Shown: positions 10,591-21,690, counted from the stretch's first letter. The stretch: 64,000 nucleotides of DNA from Antilocapra americana (GCA_007570785.1 ML662442.1:31100537-31164536), one strand, 5' to 3'. The notes: generated by a model from the sequence alone, not told the origin. Program-made: numbers and translations.

Positions 10591-10892
10591 CTTCTGTATC
10601 TTGGCTATTGTAAATAATGCTGCAGTGAACATTGGGGTGCATATGTCTTTTTGAATTAGTGTTTTAATTTTCTTCAGATAAATACACAGAAGTGAAATTG
10701 CTAGATCATATGCTAGTTCTAGTTTTAATTTTTTGAGGAATCTCTATACTATTTTATATAGTGGATATTATGGCTTTAATTTGCATTTCTCTAGTTCCAT
10801 TTAGCCTTTTGTATATCTTTTCTCTGTTCAAACCTTTTGGGAGTTTTGTCTTATAATTCTGAATAAAAGTGTTTTTATATGCATGTGTATGT

Positions 10893-10896
10893 GTAA

Positions 10897-10937
<41 letters not shown>

Positions 10938-10938
10938 T
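10893..10938. repeat. (TA)n microsatellite
   Basis: A TA array with one 'tacata' interruption near 10912-10917, inside the second old L1. Confidence 0.95.
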
Positions 10939-10971
10939 CCCTCATTATATCCTGTGTTCACCTTTTTATTT

Positions 10972-11144
10972 TTTAATGGTATCTTTAAAAAAAATATTTA
11001 TTTTTATTTATTTGCCTGAGCTGGGTCATAGTTATGGCCCGTGAGGTCTAGTTCCCTAACCAGGGATCGAATCTGGGTCTCCAGCATGGCAAGTGTGGAG
11101 TCTTAGCCACTGGACCATCAGGGAAGTCCTTTAATGGTATCTTT
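10972..11144 (-). mobile_element. CHR SINE, antisense, with 15-bp TSD
   Basis: CHR-type SINE at 10987-11129 with an A/T-rich tail at its 3' end (left) and the antisense head 'ccactggaccatcagggaag' on the right. The perfect TSD tttaatggtatcttt at 10972-10986 and 11130-11144 interrupts the L1. Confidence 0.92.
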
Positions 11145-11250
11145 TGAAAAGAAAAAAGTTCTTAATTTTGATTATATAGCATCAATATATCTTTCGTGTT
11201 TTCTATCTTCTTGGCCTTTCTAAAAAGATGTGAAGTTCACTTACACCCCC

Positions 11251-11991
11251 AGTGACAAATACTTGCTGTGTTTTCCACAACTATCTGTTTCATAACTCTG
11301 CTTCTGTACTTTGGCATGAAAATGCTTTTTGTTTCAGTGTTCTATCATGTCATAATATTTTAAAGATATTTTAAGCAAAATTACAAATTAAAGATCCGCA
11401 TTGAGTTAAATCCAAATAGCTCAACCAAAGTGGTAGCTGAATGAACTGACTCATCGGCAAATCCATCAGTAAGTTCTCATGTGCTCCGCATCCTCCTCTT
11501 GGTGGATGGTACTCAGGAGGTGCTGACATTCATCCACTCACCCACCTTCATTCACTGCTGATGTGTATGGACATTGACATTACAGCTCTAGCCTCTGCCT
11601 GGGGAAGGAGAGAGGAAGGCAGAGACAAAGAAGGCAGATGAGGAGCAGCAAAGAGTAATGAAGGACTTTTTGCCCAAACCACAGCCATGGAATGGGCCAG
11701 CTGAAGTTTTAATATAACTTTGCCTGCTGTGGTCAAGACAAAGCACTTTCCCTTTAAAGAAACTTGACTGAACAGTTGCTCTTTTAGAGTGTTAAAAACT
11801 GGGGATGAGGAAAACATTTAAAAAAAAAACACCCAAGTTGTGTGGTGGTGTGAGGATGGAGGGAGGGTTTAATTTCATGTGGGGGGAGAAAATACATAGT
11901 CAAATATCTAAAGATGTTTCCAAAAAGTTTTCATCTGACTTATGTTGATGTACAGTTGGATTCCAATTAAAGCATCTTAATTTTGTAAGAT
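11251..11991. other. No recognisable gene
   Basis: Apparently unique sequence. A purine-rich stretch lies at about 11598-11660 and an A-run at about 11820-11829. No domain-bearing open frame. Confidence 0.5.
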
Positions 11992-12208
11992 GGGCTTCCC
12001 AAGTGGTTCAATGGTAAAGAACGTGCCTGCCAATGCAGGAGATGTGGGTTTGATCCCTGGTGGGGAAGATTCCCTGGAGGTGGAAATGGCTACCCACTCC
12101 TCCACTCCAGTTTTCTTGCCTGGAAATCCCATGGACAGAAGAGCCTTGTGGGCTACAGTTCATGAAGTCGCAAAGAGTCGGACATGACTGAGCAACTGAG
12201 CACCCACG
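11992..12208 (+). mobile_element. Bov-tA SINE
   Basis: Complete head-to-tail copy. An extra 'cactcctc' duplicates part of the 'cccactccag' block near 12094-12109, so this copy is about 10 bases longer than its relatives. Confidence 0.92.
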
Positions 12209-13004
12209 GATGCAATTCTTTAATGTGGCAGGCCTACAGAAATGATCAAAATCTAAAGTGACCATAAAACTAAATGAAGGACATATAATGTAATTGTCCA
12301 TAATAGGGTATTTAAGTTTATACCACAAGCATCACACTTTCACTAATGTTTTACAGTTTCATTTCCACATGATGCAGCTCATTTCTCTCTCCTTTTCGCA
12401 CTCCTTAGCAACCCTTGAAGCTGGATTGAAGGACTGAGTGACAGAGTGGGAAGAGGTGTTAAGAAGTTTACATTTTGCAGCTATAAAAGACAGCAAATGT
12501 GGTAGAGCTGGGAGTTAGGGAACTGCTGCCTTATGGAATTCCAGAAGGATTTAGTCAATTTGATTTTCTGTTTGACTCTCAGTAACGGGAGACATTCCAA
12601 TCCCACTGCTTTTTGTGGATCAAATGTATTGTTTTTTGGCCACCCAGCTGGGTGACTGGGACTTGGCAAGAGTAAGAAACCATCTCCTGAAGAGTTGTGC
12701 GTGCCTGGAGGAGGGGTGAGTGCTCCCACTGGAGTCTGGATAAGCAGAGGAACATTAAAGAAGAGCAAAGACACCTGCTCTGCCGTGCTCTGCAGGAGTG
12801 TCAGGCTCCAAGTGAGTGACTTTGGATTCAAAATCTTCTAGGCAACCGAAATGGGAATCACACTGGAAATAAGGAGGTAACTTGTGTTTCAGTGACACTG
12901 TAACTCACCATCTACAAATGTGGCAGCAGCAACCAAGGATAGATACTTGTAGATAGTTGATTGCTCATCTTTTATGATACCCATGCTCCTCTCAAATGTC
13001 TACC
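12209..13004. other. No recognisable gene or repeat
   Basis: Apparently unique. A 116-codon minus-strand frame at 12481-12831 has no recognisable domain and no supporting exon signals. Confidence 0.5.
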
Positions 13005-13230
13005 CATTCAGTCCACCAGTATTCGCCGAGAACACGTGGTACAGCTGGGTGCCATTGCAGGCCCCAGGGGTACATTTGGGAACCCAATAAAACCCCTCCC
13101 CTAGGAGCTAATATTCTAGGTGGGGGAGACAGGCCACAAACAAACAAACAAATAGTCCATGCCAAATAGTGAGAAATACTATGGGGAAAACGTATCAGGT
13201 TAAAGACAGAGGCAATTTTAGGGTAATACA
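13005..13230 (-). mobile_element. L2 LINE 3' fragment, antisense
   Basis: 'ctaggagctaatattctagg' (about 13101-13120) followed by an (AAAC)n-like stretch (13136-13152) and 'agtgagaaatactatgggg' is the usual antisense L2 3'-UTR order. Confidence 0.6.
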
Positions 13231-13544
13231 TTTTGGAATGTGAACAGGCTTTCCTCTTTGTTAAATTGATACCGCTTACAATGTGTGAAGGCCAGGCAGG
13301 TCGCCCGACAGACACTTTTGTTGGACACATGTCTATATAACGGTATCTGTCAATATCGTGTTTTCACTTGTATTTCCTGTCTGGCTGTCACAACCATCCC
13401 CATGTGGGAAATAGGACAGATGTCCTCCTCCTGGGATCCTGAGACTTGGAGGGGTTAGTGATCTGCTCACTGATATGCGCTTCATTAGAAGCAGACTTTA
13501 GATTTAAGTAATAAGTGATTTACATCATACTTAGACTTAATTTT

Positions 13545-13740
13545 TAATTCACCCAGCAAATATTTATCTACTTCTGGAATTTTGTGGGTCTGGTTTTAAT
13601 TTCTGTGTCAGTGGCCGAAGACATGATACTGATCCAGGTTCATAGAGTTGAGAGTGTTGTGGGGAGACAGATGTTAAGCAAATGATTAGATGTGACATAT
13701 AATTTAGGAAGAAATGTTTTGAGCTGGGGAATCTAGACAA
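13545..13740 (-). mobile_element. L2-like fragment, antisense
   Basis: Begins 'acccagcaaatatttatcta' and contains 'gagacagatgttaagcaaat', consistent with a second decayed L2 3' end. Weak. Confidence 0.4.
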
Positions 13741-13837
13741 GGGAACCTGACCTTGTCTGGCCTAAGAAATAGTCATCTGAAAAATCTAGTTATAGTTGGA
13801 GATCCATAATGTAATCTTGTTGCATTAAGAATTCCTG

Positions 13838-14070
13838 AATATGGCATAGTGGAAAAAATGTAAGTTGCTCAGTCGTGTCCAATTCTTCATGATCCCATGG
13901 ACTATAACCCGCCAGGTTCCTCTGTCCATAGAATTCTCTAGGCAAGAATACTTAGTGGGTTGCCATTACTTTCTCCAGGAAGGAATGACTTAGGGGTCAA
14001 ACCGAGGTCTCCTGCACTGCAGGCATATTCTTTACCAACTGAACCACCAGGGAAGCCCAAATATAGCATA
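13838..14070 (-). mobile_element. Bov-tA SINE, antisense, with imperfect TSD
   Basis: Body 13849-14059, from 'gttgctcagtcgtgtccaat' to the antisense tRNA head 'accaccagggaagccc'. Flanked by aatatggcata (13838-13848) and aatatagcata (14060-14070), 10 of 11 identical. Confidence 0.9.
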
Positions 14071-14395
14071 TTTAAAGTTAATTGGTTGACCAAAATTGTA
14101 ATTTATGTGTGCACCATTAAATATTGAACTTCTACCCTCATGTATTTCTGTATGTATGCAGTTCCCCCTTGGCCATGACTGAATAGCTCAAGGGTCACAG
14201 CACCTTGGAGGTAATATCCATGTCTTTTCTTGGTGTATCATGAAGAAAAGACCACTGCTTATTTATTAACTTTTTCGTGATGGTAACTGCCTTTTGTGTA
14301 TGGTTTTAAAATGGTAAAGAGCTACTCATAATATTTTGTCATTATTCTGACTTATGCAAAATTTTGAATACTTGAAATTTACCCATTTACCCATC

Positions 14396-14761
14396 AGTTC
14401 AGTTCAGTCGCTCAGTCGTGTCTGACTCTTCGTGACCCCAAGAACTGCAGCACGCCAGGCTTCCTTGTCCATCACCAACTCCCAGAGTCCACCCAAACCC
14501 ATGTCCATCGAGTCGCTGATACCATCCAGCCATCTCATCCTCTGTCATCCCCTTCTCCTCCTGCCCCCAATCCTTCCCAGCATCAGGGTCTTTTCCAATG
14601 AGTCAACTCTTCCCATGAGGTGGCCAAAGTATTGGAGTTTCAGCTTCAACATCAGTCCTTCCAATGAACACCCAGGACTGATCTCCTTTAGGATGGACTG
14701 TTTGGATCTCCTTGCAGTCCAAGGGACTCTCAAGAGTCTTCTCACACCATCATGTCTTCTC
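14396..14761 (-). mobile_element. BovB LINE 3' end, antisense
   Basis: About 365 bases of BovB 3' terminus starting at the 'cagttcagttcagtcgctca' tail. The minus-strand frame 14763-14545 encodes the Arg-rich C-terminal end of the BovB polyprotein, still open for 72 codons. It is 5'-truncated near 'ctcaagagtcttctcaca'. Well preserved, so relatively recent. Confidence 0.93.
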
Positions 14762-14774
14762 AAATAAACAGTAA

Positions 14775-14970
14775 TAATTAGCTTCTACGGAGCCCTTTAC
14801 TGTGTCCTGGTCACCGAGTAAGACTGTATTCATGTAGTATCTTTGAGGCAGGTTCTATTAAAGCCCGTGTTTACTTGTTAAATGGAAACTCTAAGAAGTT
14901 AATAAAGCTGCTCAAGGTCATACAGCTGGTAAGTGGGGAAGCTGGCATTTGAATGCTTAACTCTTATGCT
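14775..14970 (-). repeat. MIR SINE
   Basis: Antisense MIR: 'gaggcaggttctatta', 'ggtcatacagctggtaagtg' (about 14917-14936) and 'gaatgcttaactctta'. Confidence 0.75.
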
Positions 14971-15599
14971 GTGATGAATGAGTAAGAGCAAAGCTGTGAG
15001 TATAAATGAAGTTTGATAGTAGCCACAACTGCTTTTGTAGAAGCAGGTCCCAACTAATCTGTGCTCACTGTGGAACTGAAACATATGCTGAGCTTATGTG
15101 GACATCACTGAGGTACATCCACTGAGAGACCGAGTTGGCCATGGAGGAAGGGAAGCAAGCTTCAGGAAGCAGCAGTTTGGTTCAGGGACAGCGGTCAGCA
15201 TTGGAAGGCAGTTGTAATCCCAGCCAGCCCCACGACTGTCATCTGAGTGCTCTCTGACCCTCTGGCCTGCCTCTGTGCCTTCATGCATGAATTCTGGGGA
15301 AGGAGTGAGGAGGCTGGGGGTGGGGTGTAGGGAGAAGGATCAGTGTGTGTCGGGGGAGCAGAATAAGAGTGTAAGAACTCCAGAATCTCTGTGGGAAGCA
15401 CAGGGTGAAACAAAAGCATCAGTATCTGTGTTATTAGGGATGGAGAGTGACATTTTAATGTCAGGAGAAATGAAGAAATACTGACCATGATAATGTGTGG
15501 AAGAGACTTTTCTACACTTACCCAAACCTAAGCCTCAGCTCCTCTCCAATCCTACCCCAGTAGGCTCAGAGATGGGATAAAAAAACCCTCTCTGTTTTG
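14971..15599. other. No recognisable gene
   Basis: Unique-looking sequence. Short open frames on both strands around 15195-15525 overlap each other and carry no domain. Confidence 0.45.
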
Positions 15600-15750
15600 T
15601 ATCATAAACTTTTAAGGATGTATGACATACGTGCAGAAGAATGCACTAGTTATAAATGGACAGCATAGTGAGTTTCCATGAAGTGGACACCATATGAAGG
15701 CCAAGAGGCAAAACTTAAATGCATCCCCACAGCCCCTCACTCTCCACCTC
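15600..15750 (-). mobile_element. Old L1 3'-UTR-like fragment, antisense
   Basis: 'gtgagtttccatgaagtgga' followed by 'cacagcccctcac' resembles an old L1 3' region. Low divergence support only. Confidence 0.35.
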
Positions 15751-16018
15751 ACTGTCTTGACTTCTCACAGTGTATGTTAGTGGAAGATACTGCATTTTTA
15801 ATATTTTTTAATGAAATTAGTTGAAAGGCCAATGAAAGTCTCCAAACTGCAAGCCTTTTTTTTCCAAGTTAAAAATTAAAGAATTTTTTTAATTCTTTAA
15901 TTAAGTTAAAGAATTTTCAGCAACCAAATTACTTAGTGATGGAAACTTTTCCAAAATACCCTTTTAGAAGCATGAATGTCTTTCAAAAAGCAACTCCCCC
16001 CCCCCCCATCTCCCTTTT

Positions 16019-16130
16019 AAGAAACCCATTTCTGAGTTTCTGACTCAGGCAGCCTGGGGTAAGGCCTTAGAATTGGTATTTCTAACAAGGTCCCAGGTGA
16101 ATTGATGCTGCTAGTCTGCCTTGAGAGCCT
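16019..16130 (-). mobile_element. MER5A-type hAT DNA transposon fragment
   Basis: 'tgagtttctgactcaggcag', 'tatttctaacaaggtcccag' and 'gatgctgctagtctg' form the antisense MER5A core. Left and right ends are eroded. Confidence 0.7.
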
Positions 16131-16519
16131 TGAGCATGACTGCTTGAAGCTAAGAGCTAATGGGGGAAAAGATGAATAGGTTTGCAAGGCTCCAGGCTGG
16201 AAGCCAGAATTTATTTTAGCTGATGGGTAAGGAGTCATCTCGCCCTTTCTGGATGAAGAAAATGGAGGCCTGGCTATGCCAAAGATTGCCACACTTGGCA
16301 GGCTCCTTCCAGAAGCTTCAAGTGTCTATGAACAGTGCCTCCATCACACTTCCCTTTGAGACCAACAAATATGTCACATGCACATCTTGAGAAACTATTT
16401 AGAGGGTCTCTTTTATTCATCGTCTCCTGGGTGCAGATGATAATAGTTTATGCCGAATTGTTCTAATTTTCTTACTTTATATCTGAGATATATATGATGT
16501 ATGTATATACCACATTGAT

Positions 16520-16882
16520 TAAACATTTTTTTTTTAAAGTTCTATTTATTTGTTTTTTGCTGTGCTGGATGTTTGTTGCTGCACGGATCTTCTCTAGTTG
16601 CGGCGAGTAGGGCCTACGCTTTAATTGCAGTGCCTGGGCTTCCCATTGTGGGGGCTTCTCTTGCAGGGGCTTCTCTTGTTGCAGGGCTCTAGGGCTTGCA
16701 GGCTTCAGTAGTTGCAGCACCTGGGGTCAATGCAGCTTCCAGGTTCTAGAGCACAGGCTCAGTAGTTGTGATGCATGGGCTTAGTTGTTCTGAGACATGT
16801 GGGATCTTCCCCAATCAGGATCGAATCCATGTCTCCTGCATTGGCTGGCAGATTCTTTACTACTGAGCCACCAGGGAAGCCC
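16520..16882 (-). mobile_element. CHR SINE, long form, antisense
   Basis: T-rich tail at the left, then 'ttgctgtgctggatgtttgt', repeated 'cttctcttg' and 'agtagttg' modules, and the antisense tRNA head 'gagccaccagggaagccc' at the right. About 360 bases, nearly full length. No convincing TSD. Confidence 0.88.
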
Positions 16883-17218
16883 TTAATTTTTAATATATCC
16901 TATTTTTAAATATCCTATATTTTCCTGTTTATTCTTATTCCTAAAATTACTTTGTAAATCTCATTAGGAGACAAGACCATTATGCTTGAATTTTAAAAAC
17001 TATATTGCCATAACTACCCACAGTATTTTACATACCGTTTGCTTTTTCTAGGCACTTGTTTTCATCAGAGTTCTGATTGATTAAATACTGCAGGGTGTCG
17101 TTTGCTTATGATACATCCACGTTGAAGATACAAGTTATAGATCTGTAATTAAAGGGAGCAGACATTTGAAATGAAACATCAGTATTGATAAAAGAGAATT
17201 ATATGATGTTGATAAGAT

Positions 17219-17222
<4 letters not shown>

Positions 17223-17260
<38 letters not shown>
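17223..17260. repeat. (TG)n microsatellite
   Basis: About 18 uninterrupted TG units, separated by only a few bases from the 3' end of a Bov-A unit. Confidence 0.97.
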
Positions 17261-17261
<1 letters not shown>

Positions 17262-17262
17262 A

Positions 17263-17378
17263 AAGCTCAGTCATGTCCAACTCTTTGTGATCCCATGGAC
17301 TGTAGCCCACCAGGCTTCTATGTCCATGGAATTCTCTGGGTAAGAATACCGGAATGGGGTGCCACTCCCTTCTCCAAG
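17263..17378 (-). mobile_element. Bov-A unit, antisense, truncated
   Basis: Covers the Bov-A block from 'gctcagtcatgtccaactct' to 'cacttcccttctcc'-like sequence. The tRNA-derived head is missing. Confidence 0.88.
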
Positions 17379-17799
17379 ATTGCTTATATGCTACATCTAA
17401 TATTTGGGCTGAGTCGGAACTAGAGTCAGCCTCATTTATCCTGTGAGCTCAGTGACTTGCAATCTAGAAGAGGCTATCTCTCAAATGTCCCCCAAAGTTG
17501 ACTTATTACAAATGAGCTATGAACAGTTAGAATTAAATCTTGGAAACAAAGTTTCTTCTCAATGATATGGAAAAAGGCTGTGTGGAGCACCATAACCTCT
17601 GCTGTAAATATTCTTTCAGTTTTAACAATAGGTGTTACTCTGGCCGTGAAATCCTACCCATTATCTACAGCTGTTCCTCTTGTTCTCACCTGGTGTGACA
17701 GAATGGTCACTGGGAACACAAAGCGAACTACTCTGGTGCTCTCAGAGGGTTAAATACTGCTTATCGATATCTGCTGGAATCTTATGCTAGACTTGACTG

Positions 17800-18385
17800 C
17801 AGGCCCTGGTTCCTTCCACTATGGAATTTACTCCTGCTGGTACTCACGCTCTTTGCCGTGACCTATAACTATGGGAGCAGAGTCTCTCTCTGCACCTTGG
17901 CTTCTGGTTTAACATTTATGTGCCTTGTTTAGGCTAATAGGATGCACAGAAGTAATGATGTGCCAGTTCTGAACCTAGGCCTCAGCAGGTCTTATGTATT
18001 TCTGTCTGTTCTCTTGCACCTCCCATCACCATGAAAGAACATCTGGGATAGCCTATCGATCCCAGCATTAGAATAAGAGACACACGGATCTGAGTTGCCC
18101 TTGCCAAATTGTACTGGCCAAACTCAGCTTACAGCAGAGCCACCATTCAATCCTCAGATACATGAGCAAGCTCAGCCTAGTTCACTTGACCCCCCTCTGA
18201 CTGTAATATGAGCATGTCTTGCTGCGATCAGCACAGTCATACAGCTGTGCCAAGCCTGGATCAGCCAATCCGTGGCCAGCTCACAGACTGCATGAGCCAT
18301 AATAGATGATTGTTGTTCTAAGCCACTGAGTCTTGAGGTGCTTTGTTATGCAGCTGTACCTGATGGATATATTTTCTGATACCAA
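17800..18385 (+). mobile_element. Ancient LTR-like fossil
   Basis: The 3' part, with 'catgagccataatagatgat' followed by 'ttgttctaagccactgagtc' and 'gctttgttatgcagc' (18341-18355), matches the common ending of old ERVL/MaLR-type LTRs. The 5' part is too diverged for a family call. Confidence 0.45.
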
Positions 18386-19064
18386 AGAGATCACCAAAAT
18401 GTGACAAAAAAGGAAATAGATTGTATGGAGAACTGAAAGCTAATGTCATACATTTCTGTGTAAAAGATACATCAGTAGTAAAAGGGATGGGATTTCAAAA
18501 TAGGAAGAAAAGGAAAATGAACAACATGTTTAGAGACAAGGATTAGCCAAAGGTAAGATAAGATTAGATACATCATTGAACAAAAGCATACAGAATAAAT
18601 GCACAGTGGATGGTAAAAAAGAAATGCTGTCTGAGGATTCTGGAAAATCTTCAGGCTTCCCAATTAAATTACCAAACTATATGCTTTCTGGAAAAAAAGA
18701 TCTACTCTAGGAGATAAAAGACAAAAATGTTGAAAACTTTCCTTAAATAATAACTCATTATTCAACCCAATGACTGCTAATTTCTAGGCAAGAAATGTTC
18801 ATAAAATGGCTATAATTGAAGATATTTTGCTCCAATAGAGTAAAATTTAATCTTAAATCCATGGCATTTAAACTTATTGGTATGAGATTCTGGTAAACGC
18901 TTTGTGGACAACGTCAGTCCTTAGAAATGTGTGAGCTTTTGTTTGTTTTTGCTCAATATGGATATCATGAGGGAAAACATGAGCTCATTGGATCAGTATG
19001 ACTGAAACAGCTTATATTTTTGTAGTCAGTTCCTACTTTGCAGTGTATTTTCTTATTGACAATG
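18386..19064. other. No recognisable gene
   Basis: AT-rich, apparently unique. Confidence 0.5.
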
Positions 19065-19150
19065 TTGTTGATGTCATTATCATCCTTAATTTATAAGTAA
19101 AGTAAATTACTTGAGGCTCAGAGAGCTCAAGTGGCTTGGGATTCAGTTAC
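19065..19150 (-). repeat. MIR fragment
   Basis: 'cattatcatccttaatttat' followed by 'gaggctcagagagctcaagt' is a short antisense MIR core. Confidence 0.5.
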
Positions 19151-19184
19151 TTCTGGCTCTGGTTTCAGGTAGTGGCGTGTCCAT

Positions 19185-19566
19185 CAGCATTGCTCTTTTT
19201 TAAAATTTTACTATCTGTTTATTTATTTTTGGCTGTGCTGGGTCTTCGTTGTTGCACGGGCCCTTCTCTGGTTGCAGTGAGCAGGGGCTACTCTCTAGTT
19301 GCAGAGCATAAGCGTCTCATTTCCATGGCTCCTCTTGTTGCAGAACACAGGCTGTAGGGTGTGTGGGCTTTAGTAGCTGCAGTATGTGGGCCCAGGAGTT
19401 GGGGCTCTCGGGCTCTAGCGCGCAGGCACAGTAGTTGTGGTGCCCAGGCTTAGTTGCTCAGCGGCACGTGGGATCTTCCCAGACGAGGGATTGAACCCAT
19501 GTCTCCTGTATTGGCAGGCAGATTCTTCACCACTGAGGCATCAGCAAAGTCCAGCATTGCGCTTTT
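19185..19566 (-). mobile_element. CHR SINE, long form, with 15-bp TSD
   Basis: Insert at 19200-19551. T-rich tail, 'ggctgtgctgggtcttcgtt', 'agtagttgtggtgcccaggc' and an antisense head. TSD cagcattgcKctttt at 19185-19199 and 19552-19566 (14 of 15). Confidence 0.93.
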
Positions 19567-19639
19567 CAACACAAATGTTGGAGACAAGCTTGAAGCAATT
19601 CTTTAACCTGAATTATAGGAGTTAAGATGGAAGTATTAC

Positions 19640-20725
19640 CATTCTGACATGATTCTTTTTTAAAAAAATTAATTTATTTATTTTAATTGGAGGCTAATTA
19701 CTTTACAATATTGTAGTGGTTTTTGCCATACATTGACATGCATTAGCCATGGGTGTACATGTGTCCCCCATCCTGAATCCTTCTCCCACCTCCTTCCCCA
19801 TCCCATCTCTCTGGGTTGTCCCAGTGTACTGGCTTCGAGTGCCCAGTTTCATGCATCGAACTTGGACTGGTCATCTATTTCACATATGGTAATATACATG
19901 TTTCAATGCTATTCTCTCAAATCATCCCACCCTCACCTTCTCCCACAGAGTCCAAAAGTCTGTTCTTTACATCTATGTCTCTTTTGCTGTCTCATATATA
20001 GGGCCATTGTTACCATCTTTCTAAATTCCATATATATGCGTTAGTATACTGTATTGTTGTTTTTCCTTCTGGCTTACTTCACTCTGTATAATAGGCTCCA
20101 GTTTCATCTACCTCATTAGAACTGATTCAAATGTATTCTTTTTAATGGCTGAGTAATATTCCATTGTGTATATGTACCACAGATTCCTTATCCATTCATC
20201 TGCTGATGGACATCTAGGTTGCTTCCATGTCCTGGTTATTGTAAACAATGCAGCGATGAACATTGGGGTACACGTATCTTTTTCAATTCTGGTTTCCTCA
20301 GTGTGTATGCCCAGCAGTGGGATTACTGGGTCATGTCACAGTTCTATTTCCAGTTTTTTAAGGAATCTTCACACTGTTCTCCATAGTGGCTGTACTAGTT
20401 TGCATTCCCACCAACAGTGTAAGAGGGTTCCCTTTTCTCCACACCCTCTCCAGCATTTATTGTTTATAGACTTTTTGATAGCAGCCATTCTGACTGGCAT
20501 GAGATGGTGGTACCTCCTTGTGGTTTTGATTTTCATTTCTCTGATAATGAGTGATGCTGAGCATCTTTTCATGTGTTTGTTAGCCATCTGTATGTCTTCT
20601 TTGGAGAAATGTCTGTTTAGTTCTTTGGCCCGTTTTTTGGTTGGGTCATTTATTTTTCTGGTGTTGAGCTGCATGAGCTGCTTGTATATTTTTGAGATTT
20701 ATTTTTTGCATTCTGACATAATTCT
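19640..20725 (-). mobile_element. 5'-truncated bovine-type L1 with 17-bp TSD
   Basis: Insert at 19657-20708, about 1.05 kb. A T-rich tail is followed by the ruminant L1 3' UTR and ORF2 C-terminus. The minus-strand frame 20674-20369 encodes 101 codons of the L1 ORF2 C-terminal region, including a Cys-rich [15 protein letters not shown] stretch. TSD cattctgacatRattct at 19640-19656 and 20709-20725 (16 of 17). It carries no reverse-transcriptase domain and cannot move itself. Confidence 0.93.
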
Positions 20726-20760
20726 GAGAGAATTCTTGAAACTCTAAAATAAGATACATT

Positions 20761-20944
20761 AGAAATGGCTAATAGTGGAAGGAGGCTCAGGAGGAAGCGG
20801 ATGTATATGTGTGTATATATATATTCATATGTGTATATATATATATATATACACACATATAAAACTGATTCACATTGTTGTGCAGAAGAAACTAACACAA
20901 TAAGACAATTATACTCCAATTAAAAAATTAAAAAAAAGAAATGG
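20761..20944 (+). mobile_element. Very short L1 3' end with 8-bp TSD
   Basis: Insert 20769-20936: a TA/TG-rich stretch (about 20800-20860) then 'ctgattcacattgttgtgca' and an A-rich tail. TSD agaaatgg at 20761-20768 and 20937-20944. It lies only about 35 bases from the preceding L1 and in the opposite orientation. Confidence 0.85.
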
Positions 20945-21334
20945 TAGGCATTCTGGGGAAATATTCAATATCGACTGTTTTGAGAAAGCTAAAACTTTGT
21001 CATATATTTAGAGTGCTAGATTGAATAACACTCAGCATTTAAATTGTTTGGTTTTGACACTTGGGTGCACATTGCCTTTTTCAGTGTATTTTATGGATGT
21101 TTCTTATCTACCCATATGATTATTCCACTCATATATTTCTTCAATTTCTTAGAAGGAGCCAGAAATTCTCTTCGGGCCTTTCACTAATGTTAGTTTTCTT
21201 TATCCCATAAACTTATTTTAAAGGATGTCTGGCCCACTGCAGGTAGGAAACAAACATTTATAAAATCAATAAGCATGGCCATGCTAAGGGGCCATTTGCT
21301 GCCAGCAATAATTGTGAATCTGTGTGACAAAAAT
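20945..21334. other. No recognisable gene
   Basis: Short unique-looking stretch. Confidence 0.5.
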
Positions 21335-21530
21335 AGACTGCCATTGTGCTAGGTGCCTCACATATGCTATTTACATTCATCTTTATAACAATACCATCCA
21401 GGATGCATTCTTTTCCCTATTTGCAGATGAGGAAAACCAGGTTCAGAGAGATTAAGCCATTTGCCCAAACTTGCACAGCGTTAAGTGGCCAAGGCGAGAT
21501 TCATATCTGTGTTTGAAAGACCAGAAGCCT
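21335..21530 (-). repeat. MIR SINE
   Basis: 'tgtgctaggtgcctcacata', 'gcagatgaggaaaaccaggt', 'agagagattaagccatttgc' and 'acttgcacagcgttaagtgg' give a nearly complete antisense MIR. Confidence 0.8.
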
Positions 21531-21553
21531 AAAACTGTTTGTCTCTAGCTCTT

Positions 21554-21690
21554 TTCCTGGGTTGGGAAGATCCCCTGGAGAAGGGAAAGTCTACCCACTC
21601 CAATATTGTGGCCTAGAGAATTCCATGGACTGTATAGTTCCATGGGGTCGCAAAGAGTCGGATATGACTGAGTGACTTTCACTTTCACAG
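21554..21690 (+). mobile_element. Bov-A2 SINE, 5'-truncated
   Basis: Starts mid-body at 'cctgggttgggaagatcccc' and ends with 'gactgagtgactttcacttt', the Bov-A2 type tail. Confidence 0.88.

Larger units (their letters stand above)
9463..10604 (-). mobile_element. 1.1-kb chimeric retroposon with 14-bp TSD
   Basis: A direct repeat cttctRtatcttgg occurs at 9463-9476 and 10591-10604 (13 of 14 identical) and splits a continuous L1. Read on the minus strand, the insert (9477-10590) begins with about 910 bases of non-SINE, gag-like sequence and ends with a Bov-tA SINE whose 3' end lies exactly at the TSD. I infer a single target-primed retroposition of a transcript ending in a Bov SINE. Confidence 0.75.
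8906..11250 (-). mobile_element. Second old L1 LINE, antisense, interrupted
   Basis: Starts at the L1 3' UTR block 'tataattgacttacaatta', runs to 9476, is interrupted by the chimeric insertion, and resumes exactly at 10605 ('ctattgtaaataatgctgc'). It continues through a (TA)n array and a CHR SINE to about 11250. Antisense ORF2 C-terminal coding remnants are recognisable around 9360-9476 and 10600-10760 but carry many stops. Confidence 0.82.

Noticed and set aside
13136..13152. (AAAC)n run as an independent microsatellite
   Set aside because: Four units only, and it belongs to the L2 3'-UTR pattern.
20166..20747. 193-codon plus-strand open frame rich in hydrophobic residues
   Set aside because: It is antisense to the L1 ORF2 C-terminal region at 19657-20708. 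The minus-strand frame matches the LINE protein, so this frame is a shadow.
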